64,000 nucleotides of DNA from Macrobrachium rosenbergii (taxonomy: Eukaryota > Arthropoda > Malacostraca > Decapoda > Palaemonidae): positions 38,424,913 to 38,488,912 of the forward strand of contig NC_089753.1 in NCBI RefSeq assembly GCF_040412425.1, in the 5' to 3' direction. The notes under the pieces were generated by a model. That model saw nothing but the letters and a program-made list of their open reading frames with translations, had not been told where the DNA came from and did no database searches. The stretch's first letter is position 1. Each line of letters begins with the position of its first letter. This document shows positions 45,554-57,459 of this stretch, one piece after another. Both the position numbers and the translations under genes were made by a program.

Positions 45554-46229
45554 AAGGGGATGGTCCTTGCTCTCTAACAAATTGTCTTTGATTCAGTCTT
45601 ACAGAAGAAAAGACGTACGATGAATATTTCAGAGAAAGTCTACGTCAAGCTTAATCTAACTGGAATGAAGAAAAGAACTTGCTACACCTCAGCAATGAAC
45701 CAAATGACTTAAAGTGGATTACAGCGTAGCAATCTGAACTATGCGATCTCTCACACGCTGACATACACACAAGAAATCGTTGTTCCAATAATGGCGGAGC
45801 CAAAAATTAGAAGCATGTCATATTATTTGGCAGTATTAGGCGATATGCTTTCTAAGTAGTGAGAAAATTATGTATGGCCAAATATACACAGTCAATTGAC
45901 ACAGTGTTAAATATGTATAGCGATTCATGAAGTAAAAACAAAGTACATGACAGGCAGCTCCTGAAATTCTATTCTTGCCGGAGTTCATTCTTACGATACA
46001 CGTCGGACACGGGTATTAAGTTCACGAACGTTTGGCGTGTTCTAGAAGAATGATTGCTCATTTTCATCCTACTCATAATTATACAATGAACAATATTACA
46101 AAAATAACCTTTCGCATAAACAGCATAGTCCTGTACTAAAGTATGGCGAAGAATAAATGTTAAACGTTACGAAACAGCAGAATAGAAGTAAAAAAAGAGG
46201 CAGCTTATCCGGTAATAACAGAACACGCG

Positions 46230-46231
<2 letters not shown>
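45550..46231. other. Non-coding sequence between microsatellites
   Basis: No recognisable gene or element. Confidence 0.5.

Positions 46232-46290
<59 letters not shown>
46232..46290. repeat. (GA)n microsatellite
   Basis: About 29 perfect ga units. It drives spurious Arg-Glu and Ser-Leu open frames on the two strands. Confidence 0.97.
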
Positions 46291-46292
<2 letters not shown>

Positions 46293-46830
46293 GGAAATCA
46301 CACCTAAAGACATGCCGTATACTAACCAGGCTTACCTGGAATCGTGCTTTAAATAAAGGACTTACTTTTCCGCCATTATTGCAGCACAAAGTTTCATTGC
46401 GACAAATCTGGAGGACATTCATTGACAAACCCAAGGCGCAAATAAATACAAACAGATATTATTAACCACAAAATACTTAATATTAAAATGGTACTGTTTC
46501 AATAACTGCGCTCGGAATATATATATGTATATGTGTGTGTATAAAACTTGAAGTATTTTAGTATTTACTGTTATTATGGAAAGCATATTACTTCGATGCA
46601 TGAAATATTCAAAAGCACAATATACATTTTCTGAAAATACTGAGCACCGCTCTTTTAGATTTTACAAAGGATATATTAATAAAAGAGCTTACCTCAAAAA
46701 TAGCCTAAATGAGATTTACTTTTTATACATCAAATATTTTCCAGGGACAAGAATATCCGTTCTAATAATTAGACCAGGATAATGTTGTACATAAAAAGAT
46801 TTTGAATTATGTTATAAGCACAGTCACTTT

Positions 46831-46863
46831 ACACACACATATATTACACACACACACACACAC

Positions 46864-46946
<83 letters not shown>

Positions 46947-46968
46947 TATATATGTATATACACACACA
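46831..46968. repeat. (AC)n-(AT)n compound microsatellite
   Basis: Interrupted acacac to about 46864, (AT)n about 46873-46935, then acatatacatatat and a terminal acacaca. Same AC-then-AT order as at 40316. Confidence 0.95.
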
Positions 46969-47216
46969 GGTGACCGTGTGAAATTAAGCCGTGAATCCAC
47001 GGGCAAAGTTAGAAGGTATTTCTTAAATCGTCATTATTTATTAAAAAAGTTACAGACGCGAAATGGTACATTTCTATGCCAACTACAAAATAAAAGATAT
47101 GACTCCATTTTTTCCCCCCTGACTACCAATAACAGCCATGTCCGCAATTTCCTCAAGCAGGGTCTTCGAGAAATTTTCGAGGAACATAGCTGAGAATAAG
47201 ACTGAAGTGGAATTAA

Positions 47217-47220
<4 letters not shown>

Positions 47221-47282
<62 letters not shown>
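47221..47282. repeat. (TC)n microsatellite
   Basis: 31 tc units, no interruption. Confidence 0.97.
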
Positions 47283-47284
<2 letters not shown>

Positions 47285-47459
47285 GTATGAGGAGAACCTC
47301 TTTGATGTCTCCAAGGCCGTTCCTTATTGATGTCGGCTTAATGACATCTCAATAAATCCCTCGAAATGATATTTGATCATAAAATTCGAAGAAGATGAAA
47401 ATGATCACCCTTCTCCTTCATGCTCGAGTTGACTTGGCAAAATTAGAGCGAAAAGTCAC

Positions 47460-47462
<3 letters not shown>

Positions 47463-47498
<36 letters not shown>
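47463..47498. repeat. (AG)n microsatellite
   Basis: 18 units. Confidence 0.96.
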
Positions 47499-47499
<1 letters not shown>

Positions 47500-47842
47500 C
47501 GTCTAAGGTAAACAAGTCATTTGCTTAATAAGATATCTATATGGATGCTGTGTGTGTGTCCACACTCAATTATTCCACTTGCCTTTGATGTGTGTGTGGA
47601 AGGAAACATTGGGGAAATAGGCATGACTGATGTGTACAAGGGACTTAACGAAGGGTCTGAAGAATTGCTAAAATAAATGTTAAAGGAATGTGGATAATAT
47701 AATGGATATAGTAATACAATATAAGAAACGACAAACAACGTATATAATAAAGTGGTAAAATGAATGTAATAATATACTACAGAGGTTCAGAGTTTCCTAT
47801 ACTTTTTGCAAGGAATTGTCAATGTAATACTGACAAACACAC

Positions 47843-47987
<145 letters not shown>

Positions 47988-48029
47988 TTATAGCATGGAG
48001 TGGCGATCTAGGTCCAGCTCATAGTACTA

Positions 48030-48172
48030 TACTTTATTACTATTATTATTTACCATTATTATTTTTTGCTTTTTTACTATTATTATCTTATTAATATTAC
48101 TATACATATTATTTTTACCCCTATTACTGTTATTATTGCTGTTGTTGTTATTATTATTATTATTACTGGACC
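48030..48172. repeat. Interrupted (TTA)n-rich tract
   Basis: Imperfect ttattatta runs, about 48031-48065 and 48140-48172, with other T-rich sequence between. Confidence 0.7.
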
Positions 48173-48329
48173 CAATTTCACAGAGTAAAATGACCTTACA
48201 CAAACAGGTTGGCCTAAGCACCCCAACCATTGTGGTCAAGTCTTAAGCATCTGCTCTTGGATCTAAGCAATGTCTAGCAAAAATGGTTCCTGTAAATTTC
48301 AGGACTTTCTCTGCATACAGTCACTAAAC

Positions 48330-48395
48330 ACTAACCAAACAGTGATGTACAATCACTAAACACTAACACTAACTATACACTTACATGCACTAAAC
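48330..48395. repeat. Short tandem cactaaacacta repeats
   Basis: Imperfect copies of cactaaacactaac at about 48319, 48353 and 48386, immediately downstream (minus sense) of the PLE fragment. Confidence 0.6.
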
Positions 48396-48414
48396 ACCCA
48401 CACTTTGCTGAAGG

Positions 48415-48670
48415 CTAATTGGCTTGTATTGAGTGTTGATATGTATGTATGTATCTTACACATTTTTTATGGTGTTCTATTCTCTTCAATGATTTTCCAG
48501 TTTGACCAATATAAAAGATGTCACATGACTTACATGGGATTTCATCTAAAGATCCTTTAGTATTTTTGGCAGAGTTCTTTCTAAGCGCTTGCGTCATTGT
48601 ATTATTGTTTTTAAACACTAAATGAACTCCAAAGCTCTTGAGTAAATGCCACAAATGTATCAGCATTTAA
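48415..48670 (-). mobile_element. Penelope-like element fragment, GIY-YIG domain
   Basis: The minus-strand frame reads FGVHLVFKNNNTMTQALRK, a linker, then DEIPCKSCDIFYIGQTGKSL and IEHHKKCVRYIHT. The GIY-YIG signature YIGQTG is intact. Upstream RT sequence and the downstream part of the domain are missing. It is a distinct subfamily from the 40.6-kb element (IPCKSCD vs IPCLDCD). Confidence 0.85.
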
Positions 48671-51065
48671 CGAGAAAAAAAGATATGTATAAATGATGCA
48701 TTTCTCAAAAAAATTTGAAGCCTGTCGTCTCTTAGCTACCCAGTTTGCCTCCTTACAACTTTTAACGAGTTCGAGAGCAAAGTATTTCATGACCACGAGA
48801 CAAGTTTTAACAGGAAGATCTTTTTCTGTTGTCGCGTCTGTCGAAGTAAAAATAAATGCGAGAAGTTGGAGAAGTATAAGTCGTACGCTCGAGTTCGAAA
48901 ATGCGAAGCTTCTCGATGTTATTAAAGGTTTATTTAGCTCCCAGTTGCTTCAGGAGTTAAGAAAATATGATGAGATGATCAGATTCTTAGCTGAATTTGC
49001 AAAGAAGTAGAGTTTCTGTTTGTATGGGAGTAAGACGGGTTGGGAGGGGGGTGAGAGAAGGGGTGTACAAGGGCAGGAGGAAAATGACGTCATCATAATT
49101 GGGTTCTTTTCTTCAGATTTTAATATGATTCTCTTCTGACAAGTTGACGAGGCAGGCCAAATATTCTCAGTGCCAGCACTCGCTCTGTAAGAGTGGAACA
49201 GATTTCAAGCCAAGAACTGACTATGAATGACCATTATGATTCCGTTGAGTTACAGAGGGTATGATTTTACCAGTCTTATAAAAAGAAGGCTTTTGTAAGA
49301 ATATGAATATTAGACAAGATATTTATAAACTCGACCCATTAATTTTAAGAGGAATATGCAGAACGTATAGATTTTAGGAAAGGCAGTTGGCATGGGACTT
49401 GGGCAAAAGGGGTGAGCCCATCCACATAGATAAACAAATTTATATATAGAATAATGGATAGGTCGCACTGTTTAAATGGCTAAATATTCCTCTTAAAAAG
49501 CTATGCGTTTTGCTTAAATGTCCAAAGTTTTTTCTGTATCCCAGGCATCTCAAGTTTCATTTTTGGTGTCCCTCCTCGACAGGGCTGAATCAAAGGCAAT
49601 TTGTTTGATTAACGACTGCAACTTCACTTCTGCTCTAAACTCTTATCCTCTCCACTGCAAGAAGCCTCGCTGTAGGTATTATTTAGGACAATGCTCCGTA
49701 TAGTCTAGGGAAAGTTCCTTTAATTTTTTAATCCTTGATAAAAATAATGATGCCTGACTACTTGTTTTTTTTATTAGCCTTCGTCCTTTCTGTTCATACT
49801 GACCATTTCTTACAATCTTGACCCTTTCTGTTACTTTAAGACATTCTTGCCACTCTTGACCATTTTAATCAATATTTCCCCCTCTGCCAACCTTGGTCCT
49901 TTCTGTTGTATCATGGTTCTGTCTGTTATTGTTGGTACTTTACCTTTTAGTTTTGACGTTTTTTTTTTAAATCCTAACCTTGTCATCAATTCTGGCAATT
50001 TCTATAAATTTAGGGTCCTTCTGTAAATATGTTAATTATCTGCCAATCTTTTTCCTCTCTCTCATTCCACAACTTTTCTGTTCTTCCTACCGTTTTTGTC
50101 GCTCCTGACCCAGTATAGTCCTACTCAGAAAGGAAATTCCTAACTTTAAATCCTAACTATTTTGTAACCTTTTCCTTGTATTTTTTCTGCCTCTGAAAAA
50201 CAAATACCCTTTACTGAGGATTCAGACCCTTTCAGTCTATCCTGTGTCTTGTAAATAATTTCATTTGTATTCTTCAATCCTTTCGAAAACTCTTTACTCC
50301 TTGTAATTTCTAATTCTACTTAAGCATACAATGCCTTTCTGACACTTCTGAATTTTTAAGACTATTCTACTACATATATGGTAGATTTGAGTGTGTGTGT
50401 GTTTTTTTTTTTTAGATTTTTGAGTTACCCAAAAGGCTCCATTTTTTCCTCTATTCAATTTTTTTTGACTGTTCTAGCTCCTAGACTATCTTGCTCCTTT
50501 TTAAGATTTGTATGTTTCATAGTTAGTAATCTTATTCTGCCTGAAATGTCTCTCATTATGTTTTCTAATTTTGTCTAAATCTGTCTTTTAGGAAGTTTTC
50601 TCATTCTTTCTGATCCTGTCTTTTAGTAAGTTCACTAGTTCTGTCTACTACTGTCTTAGAAAGCCCTCTAACTATCATTGACACTTTGTATGGGCTTTTC
50701 AGTTTTTGAGAAATCTGCCATTTTTTCACTACGTTACGGCTCTGAAAGACTATCCTACTTATATCTCACAGAGAATTCTGCCTGTCTCTAAACCCCGCCG
50801 TCTCTGCCTTTATCTGTCAAAAAAATGACAAGAAGAAGAAAAAACTTCCTGTCAAATCAGCCACTTTCTCTCTATTCGGATCTCTTCTACCTGACACCGA
50901 GTTCCACTGTTGGTCTTCCCGACTTCTACAGAAGCCACGTAGGACCTCTGGTCGGGAAGATTTCGTCCCCCCGGAGACTTTCTTTTCTCGTGTTTGTTTA
51001 GGTCGAAATGAGCCTCTAATGCGTCTGTTTATTGGTTCTGTTGGTTTGCATTATTGTTAATTTCT

Positions 51066-51068
<3 letters not shown>
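48671..51068. other. 2.4 kb without recognised features
   Basis: Pyrimidine-rich on the + strand from about 49700 to 50800 (repeated ctttctgt, tcctgac and cttgac words), perhaps an old eroded satellite. A 10-bp stem tcttcccgac / gtcgggaaga lies at about 50913-50961. No coding evidence. Confidence 0.45.

Positions 51069-51132
<64 letters not shown>
51069..51132. repeat. (GA)n microsatellite
   Basis: About 32 units. Confidence 0.97.
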
Positions 51133-51135
<3 letters not shown>

Positions 51136-51533
51136 ACCACTCGAACAACGCGGTGCTAACACAATGTTCAGTGTAATATGGATTTTGCTTAATCTCTACA
51201 GTGATTTGGAAATTAATTGTTGCTAATTACTGATAAGCAGTAAAAAGTATACGTCCTTCTCTTCTCCTTCACGGCATTTATTAAAAATTATAATAATCAG
51301 ATATTACAGACCTTACAAAACGGAGCAAAGTCTCGCATAAATTACGGCATAGAGAAAGGAATATATAATAAATTATTACATTTCCTACTGGGTCGACACT
51401 AATAAAACAAAGGCCGAAGTTTGCAGGCATCGAGATAAAAAAACAATTCGACACAAATGGGCGGAAGCAGCAACGATAAGAATTTATTGCTTATAAAGTT
51501 GCCAAACATCCATAGACGAGGAATGCATTCCTC

Positions 51534-51588
51534 AAGAAGAAGAAGAAGAAGAAGAAGAAGAAGAAGAAGAAGAAGAAGAAGAAGAAGA

Positions 51589-51638
<50 letters not shown>
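51534..51638. repeat. (AAG)n-(AG)n compound microsatellite
   Basis: (AAG)n 51534-51590 passes directly into (AG)n to 51638; purine-only strand of more than 100 nt. Confidence 0.97.
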
Positions 51639-51639
<1 letters not shown>

Positions 51640-51691
51640 TAGCAATAAAACCCCTTCTCCTCCTGATTTCCATTAAGATAAAACATAATTC

Positions 51692-51713
51692 CCCCCCCCT
51701 CCCCCCCCCCCCA
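51692..51713. repeat. Poly(C) tract
   Basis: C runs of 8 and 10 with one t between. Confidence 0.9.
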
Positions 51714-51901
51714 GAGGAACTTTGACCTAACTCCTGTCTCGTTTAGTCAGCATTATTTGACAGTCTTCTGTCCATTAGACAGAGAGAAAGGTCTGTTCGG
51801 AACGGGTCAGGGAGACGGAAGCTGCGTGGATGGAGTAGGCAGATAAGAGACTATTTGCTGTATCTGTCACGTATTGCATCGTATTCTCGTTTTCGATAAT
51901 T

Positions 51902-51904
<3 letters not shown>

Positions 51905-51952
<48 letters not shown>
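51905..51952. repeat. (AG)n microsatellite
   Basis: About 24 units. Confidence 0.97.
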
Positions 51953-51955
<3 letters not shown>

Positions 51956-52096
51956 TAAATATCGGAATTCAATGGTGCTAATTTGTTGCAAGGAAAGATG
52001 ACATAAGGTGTTGTTCATATCAATTTATCACTTACAATATACAGTAGATATGGCATTAGGTATCACTTTATCAGTGATATGGATGTTGTTAAAAAA

Positions 52097-52100
<4 letters not shown>

Positions 52101-52151
<51 letters not shown>
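52101..52151. repeat. (AG)n microsatellite
   Basis: About 25 units. Confidence 0.97.
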
Positions 52152-52153
<2 letters not shown>

Positions 52154-52307
52154 AATATTACGTGTCATAACATAAATCATTTTAATTAAAAGATATAAGC
52201 AACTGATTCGGAATTGCTTAGTTGCGATAAAGAAAGTATATAAACATTAGCAGGAATATTTCAAACTATATGAAAAAGATAACATCACCTTCCATTATTC
52301 CTTCTAA

Positions 52308-52312
<5 letters not shown>

Positions 52313-52374
<62 letters not shown>

Positions 52375-52425
52375 CTACTCTGACATACCCTCCGTGTCCT
52401 TCAGTTCGATTATCACATCTTCCTA

Positions 52426-52500
<75 letters not shown>

Positions 52501-52520
52501 TTATTTTATTATTATTATTA
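52313..52520. repeat. (GA)n and (ATT)n microsatellites
   Basis: (GA)n 52313-52372, a 53-bp unique bridge, then (ATT)n about 52426-52520 with one ttttattttatt interruption. Confidence 0.96.
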
Positions 52521-52792
52521 ATGTGCATACGTCTACAATATACAAACTAAAAAAAATAAGACACATTAACTTACTGAACAACCTTTCACAAGCTTTCAAT
52601 TACGTCAGCAAGTAAAACACGGAAAATCTGTGTTAAATGCAGACTGACCTGTAAAACATATGAATTGATAAAGGTGAACAAACCAACGAACAAATAAATC
52701 TATAATACGCAGGAGTTGGACAATAAGTCAAGAAATCCAGTGAACAAAGCGGTCTGCCATCCCCTTCATATTCTTCGGTCACTGACATCTCT

Positions 52793-52859
52793 TTATTATT
52801 ATTATTATTATTATTAATATTATTATTATTATTATTCGTCCGTTCATACCATCAGGATA

Positions 52860-52894
<35 letters not shown>
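52793..52894. repeat. (TTA)n and (AC)n microsatellites
   Basis: (TTA)n 52793-52836 with one taa interruption, and (AC)n 52864-52894. Confidence 0.95.
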
Positions 52895-52899
<5 letters not shown>

Positions 52900-53047
52900 C
52901 CTCCTATTTCCCTTTGTTTTTAACTTATCATTAACATTCAGTAGGGACATTTGGTCTTAATCTTTTCATTGTAATTCATAAGATGAAGACTAAGCTCTCT
53001 CTCTCTCTCTCCCTCTATACACACACACAGACACACATATATTTGCA

Positions 53048-53050
<3 letters not shown>

Positions 53051-53125
<75 letters not shown>
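53051..53125. repeat. (AT)n microsatellite
   Basis: About 37 units, preceded by (TC)n and (AC)n stubs at 52996-53037. Confidence 0.97.
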
Positions 53126-53130
<5 letters not shown>

Positions 53131-53472
53131 ATTTACAGATTGTTCCAAGAGTAAAAGCCCATGATGGTATAAAACTGGCTTGATTTACTTTCTCTCTCTC
53201 TCTTTCTCTCCCTACCACCTCGTGGAATTTATGAGCAGTAATTATACGTAATATCGTTATCTCTCTCTCTCATCTCTTCAAAGTATGTCAGCGGTTATTC
53301 AACTTCCTGCAGTCCATTACTCTCGATGGAGCCATATCTCTACTTGTCCTCTTCTCGGGATGTCGCCGTCAGCTTCTTTCGTCTGATAAGCAACCTTTTC
53401 CCATTCGTGACATGTTCTCTCTGGGTCATCTTCCTCTGGGCCCACAAATATCCAGCCTGGCTTTGGAGCCAG

Positions 53473-53536
53473 ACTCTCTCTCTATATATATATATCTATC
53501 TATATACATATGTATATAATTTATATATATTAACAT

Positions 53537-53592
<56 letters not shown>

Positions 53593-53613
53593 TATATACA
53601 GTATGTATATATA

Positions 53614-53679
<66 letters not shown>
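53473..53679. repeat. Interrupted (TA)n tract
   Basis: Several (TA)n blocks (53549-53588, 53617-53677) separated by atacagtatatacagtatg and similar interruptions. Confidence 0.95.
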
Positions 53680-53682
<3 letters not shown>

Positions 53683-54013
53683 AAGCTCGTAGCTCCTTAC
53701 AGGGACTAGTTCCAGAAAATGACTTTTGTGCATCATGATATGACACGACACAGAAAGTGTAGTGTTTGACAGCGACTTTTTACACTCTTGGGGTGGCCTC
53801 TTGCTAGTAAAGCATGTATACTGTACATTGCATAAGTACATGTATGAATTTGTATTGGTACTCATCTGTATGTACATAAATTCATGTACATGTAGTCTGG
53901 TAAGAACGTAACCCCATAAAGGCAATAATAAACTGCCTATGGATCTTTTACGATGACTGAAGACATTAATTCAACCACGGGAGCAGCAGCGGTAGCAGGG
54001 GCAAGAGTGGTAG

Positions 54014-54039
54014 GAGTAGTAGTAGTAGTAGTAGTAGTA
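54014..54039. repeat. (TAG)n microsatellite
   Basis: About eight tag units. Confidence 0.9.
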
Positions 54040-55080
54040 ATGCCGTGGTCGTATCCATAGGACAGCGCGTCATTAAACACGAGCATTCGCTCTAGTTTAG
54101 CGTCGCCAGAATGATGCGTTCATTTCCACTTGGCGGGGGAGAAGATTTTCGGAGCGCCAAAGCTTGCCTGGTGTTTTGAGTGCTGGAGTGGCTGTTAATG
54201 TCGCTGATATTGTTATTGTTTTTTGCTTTTGTCATTTTGTACGTGGCCGTGTATGGATGATGATGGTGCATTATGTCTGCTCATGACACACAATGTCCAT
54301 CGTTGTCAGGAAACTAGTCGATGTTCGGAAGGCTTCCTGCGTTTTCAGAGATGGGGGAATTACTGGCGCATGCGTCTAGGCTTGTGTTCTGTGTTCTACC
54401 ATTACTGGAATACTGTCCTGGATGTCAGCAGCTATCCAGGATTTTGCAGGCAAATGGTTGTTTCCCTTTACCAAACATTAGTCATCACGATTTAAACCAT
54501 CACTGGAAGATACCATGTTTGATCCTTCCAGGTTGTCAAATGTCAAGTGCCGTGACTTTTACCCCAATTTTAGTGAATACTGCGAATTAGGTCTTCTTGT
54601 CAGTATTATCCATAACGATTTTATATACTTTAAGGCATTATGCACCGTTACTTTATTTATCTTTTCAGCAAGATTGGTTCGTTTTTGCCTTCTACGTGTT
54701 AATTTCATTCTTTAAGCTTGTTCCATATGAATGTATTTTCAATTTTAATAAAAGTGTAAAAAAAAAAAAATTCAGAAGAATAACAAGTTTGAAACGGTGC
54801 CTTCACCATCGTTGTTTCTATTAATAAAAATAGCATGAATAAATAGCAGAAAAAAACAAGAACGCGACAGAGAGTAGACCTCCGGCAAGAGACCTCTGGA
54901 AAGCATGCGAATACACCAGTAAATGCACGGCAATTGATTTAATTAAGTTTGGTCTCCGAGTTCATGATACAAGCTTACGGAATGAACTTTTCCAGAGGTG
55001 AACAGATATCTTCCCTATAGAATTTTTTCCCGAAATTTCCTGGAAATTCACTCATTTGTTCTTTGATTATTTTGTTAAAA
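54040..55080. other. Non-coding sequence, no recognised gene
   Basis: Open frames up to 90 codons at 54223-54590 overlap in three frames and have no domain I recognise. A poly(A) run with upstream aataaaa near 54748-54770 could mark a retroposed fragment. Confidence 0.4.
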
Positions 55081-55139
55081 CAGTGTCGAAATGACACTGG
55101 GCAAAGTTAAATATATACTCACGGTATCGTCGGACAAGG

Positions 55140-55432
55140 TGGCCGGTAATAAAGTCACAGAAAAAAAAGTCAAATTTTGGCTAGAAAAAAAAAGTCACAG
55201 GAAACAGTCACATGAATTTATGGTGGCCGGTAAAAATTCACAATGTTCCTTGGGGGTCATTATCTTTATGATATTTACAGTCCTTTGTTCATGTTTATAC
55301 GGAAATCCTCAAACGGGCTAGTACTAAGCACGCCGCAAAGGTGGATACATACCGGTTTAAAATTTACCCTTGGGAGTCACTATCTAGGAAAGATTAATGT
55401 GACTTTTTTCTGTGACTTTATTCCTGACTTTT
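55140..55432. repeat. Inverted repeat built on gtcacag motifs
   Basis: aataaagtcacagaaaaaa (about 55148) is inverted as ttttttctgtgactttatt (about 55404); further gtcacag words lie between at 55193 and 55206. The arms are ~30 bp with a ~230-bp spacer; likely a small non-autonomous element. Confidence 0.65.
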
Positions 55433-55459
55433 TTTACCTGGATTCGTCGGAGAATACCA

Positions 55460-57180
55460 TCCCCTGTAAGTACTGTATATATGTTTAACTTTTTCCAGTG
55501 CCTGTTTCTATTTGACTATGTTTTGACAAAATAATTATAGAACAAATGAATGAGTTTTCAGGCAATTTCTGGAAAAATATTTCGACTCGAACCAATTTCA
55601 AAACACTCCGATCCATCATTTATACACATGAACCCCTCATGACACTTTCTACTTATCTCCATACCTCTCACCCTTTCAAATCTTCTTACGTCAAAAATAC
55701 TACATCAGCAATTTTCAGTTTACCTCTATAGCTTCCACCGTCTTTCTTTCATTCGCATTTCATAATCACACTTCACTTCTTTAGCGGCAAGTTTGTTCAA
55801 CAGTCCACTCATACATGCCAACCTTGACTTCAAGTGACACTGAATCTCTTGTTTTATCTCTACGATTCACCTCTTCTCTCCTACCGTCAAGTAACTTAGA
55901 ATCTGCTGCTTCCATCCATACTGACGTTTACTGCTCCATGTACCTGGTTTATATTTACTCTCATAAACCATCTTTTTCTTATACTTGCTCTCAATTTTGT
56001 CGTCTTGTAAGCAACTTTCAAACTCGATAATCTCTGCAGTTTTCTTTCACAATCGCCGGTCATTTCTGTATAATTTATGACTGTGAGCCGTAACATTTAC
56101 GGCCCACAGTTCTTCAGTTACGTCTACTGTCCTTTCTCTAATTTATTGCTTAACTCCATCCATAAAAATATTATCCAGTAATGGAGATATAGTACATCAT
56201 TGCCTCAGCCACATTTTAACACCACACCAACAACTAAGGGCAATTCAGAGAAAACTAAATTGGAGAGCGAAAAACGGCTGCCTGGTTCATTTTGCTCTCT
56301 GTAAACCAAGATCTCTAGACCTTGCTCTAAACAACCTCACAGCAACACGCAATACCTTCCGACCATAACTACAGTGATAGTTGTTGTTGTTGCAATCTTG
56401 CAACCTTGTTATCACTGATAACTATATTTGTCAAGTAATTTATTTTTCCAGTAATTTAATCTGCTATTTCTTTGTCACCTAACGCGCTTTCAACATGAGT
56501 CTAACAGGAAACAATAGCATCTGCATTGCACACGAGAGGCATCTCTCTCATATACGTCCACATCACGCATCTGAAATTGGACAAACTTCGGTTAGAAACT
56601 TTGCACTAAGTTGCCCATATTCCTTGCTTCGCTCCAGTTTGTAATTGATATTTGAACGCAACCGACATGTGACGTCGAATATCTTGGATAGGGGTGGGGG
56701 AGGGGAAGGGGGATGGCAATCAAACAGAGGGTGAACCGTTACGCTTTGGAAGGGTTCTGTCTCTGATGCGTCAGAAACGGGCTAAGACGAGGAGAAATGG
56801 CTCAAGTTCAGCGGAAGGTATCGGTGATTTCTGTTTGATTGTTTCATTCACGCCAAAGCAATTATTCGTAAGAGAGTCCCTTTCTGGGGTTCTAGAATGT
56901 GAAATTCTGACACATCCCCCTTGCTTTATTTCTACTAATTCTCAGTTCTATGTAGGCTAACATTTTAAATGGTCGTCTGCTCGAATTTCTCTTTGTTTAA
57001 CAGTAACGAATTGATATGTAGTTGCGTAAAGACACAACTTTCCCTGCCTGTTTTTCAGAAAACTTTATCTCATCCTCTCCGCTCTACAAAATCTTTACAT
57101 CCATTAACGAGGCACTGTAGTATTGTAGTTACACGATTCATCACCTCTATAGCTTGAACTGTCCTGCTTGCGGCCTAATT
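55460..57180. other. Non-coding sequence, no recognised gene
   Basis: No repeats with clear ends and no protein-like frame recognised. Confidence 0.45.
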
Positions 57181-57184
57181 GCAA

Positions 57185-57452
57185 GTACCCCGTAGGCATT
57201 ACTCAAGGTTCTTTGCAGCGTCCCTTTGGCCCCTAGCTGCAACCTCTTTCATTACTTTTACTATGCCTCCATTCATATTCTCTTTCTTCCATCTTACTTT
57301 CCTTAACCCCCTCCTAACAACTGATTCACAGTGCAACCGCGAGGTTTACCACCTGTTACACCTTTCAAATCTTTTACTGTCAATTTCCGTTTTAGCGTTG
57401 AATGACTTCACAAGTCCCAGTGGTTGGCTTTTGGCCTAAATTCTATATTCAA
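57185..57452 (+). repeat. ~300-bp decapod dispersed repeat, copy 3
   Basis: Same block order as copy 1: ccgtaggcattactcaagg, ggcccctagctgcaacc, cttccatcttactttcc, gaatgacttcacaagtccc, ending ggcctaaattctatattc. Confidence 0.88.
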
Positions 57453-57459
57453 TAAAATT

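Noticed and set aside
45028..45580. Frames with poly-Asn, poly-Tyr and Ser-Leu repeats
   Set aside because: Arise from (AAT)n and (AG)n tracts; the same applies at 46157-46434, 51457-51673, 52311-52550, 53326-53746, 60645-61220 and 62740-63012.
48319..48400. CRISPR-like direct repeats
   Set aside because: The cactaaacacta units are short, imperfect and adjacent, in a eukaryotic microsatellite region.
54223..54590. Overlapping frames of 75-90 codons downstream of (TAG)n
   Set aside because: Several mutually overlapping frames, no recognisable domain, no splice context.
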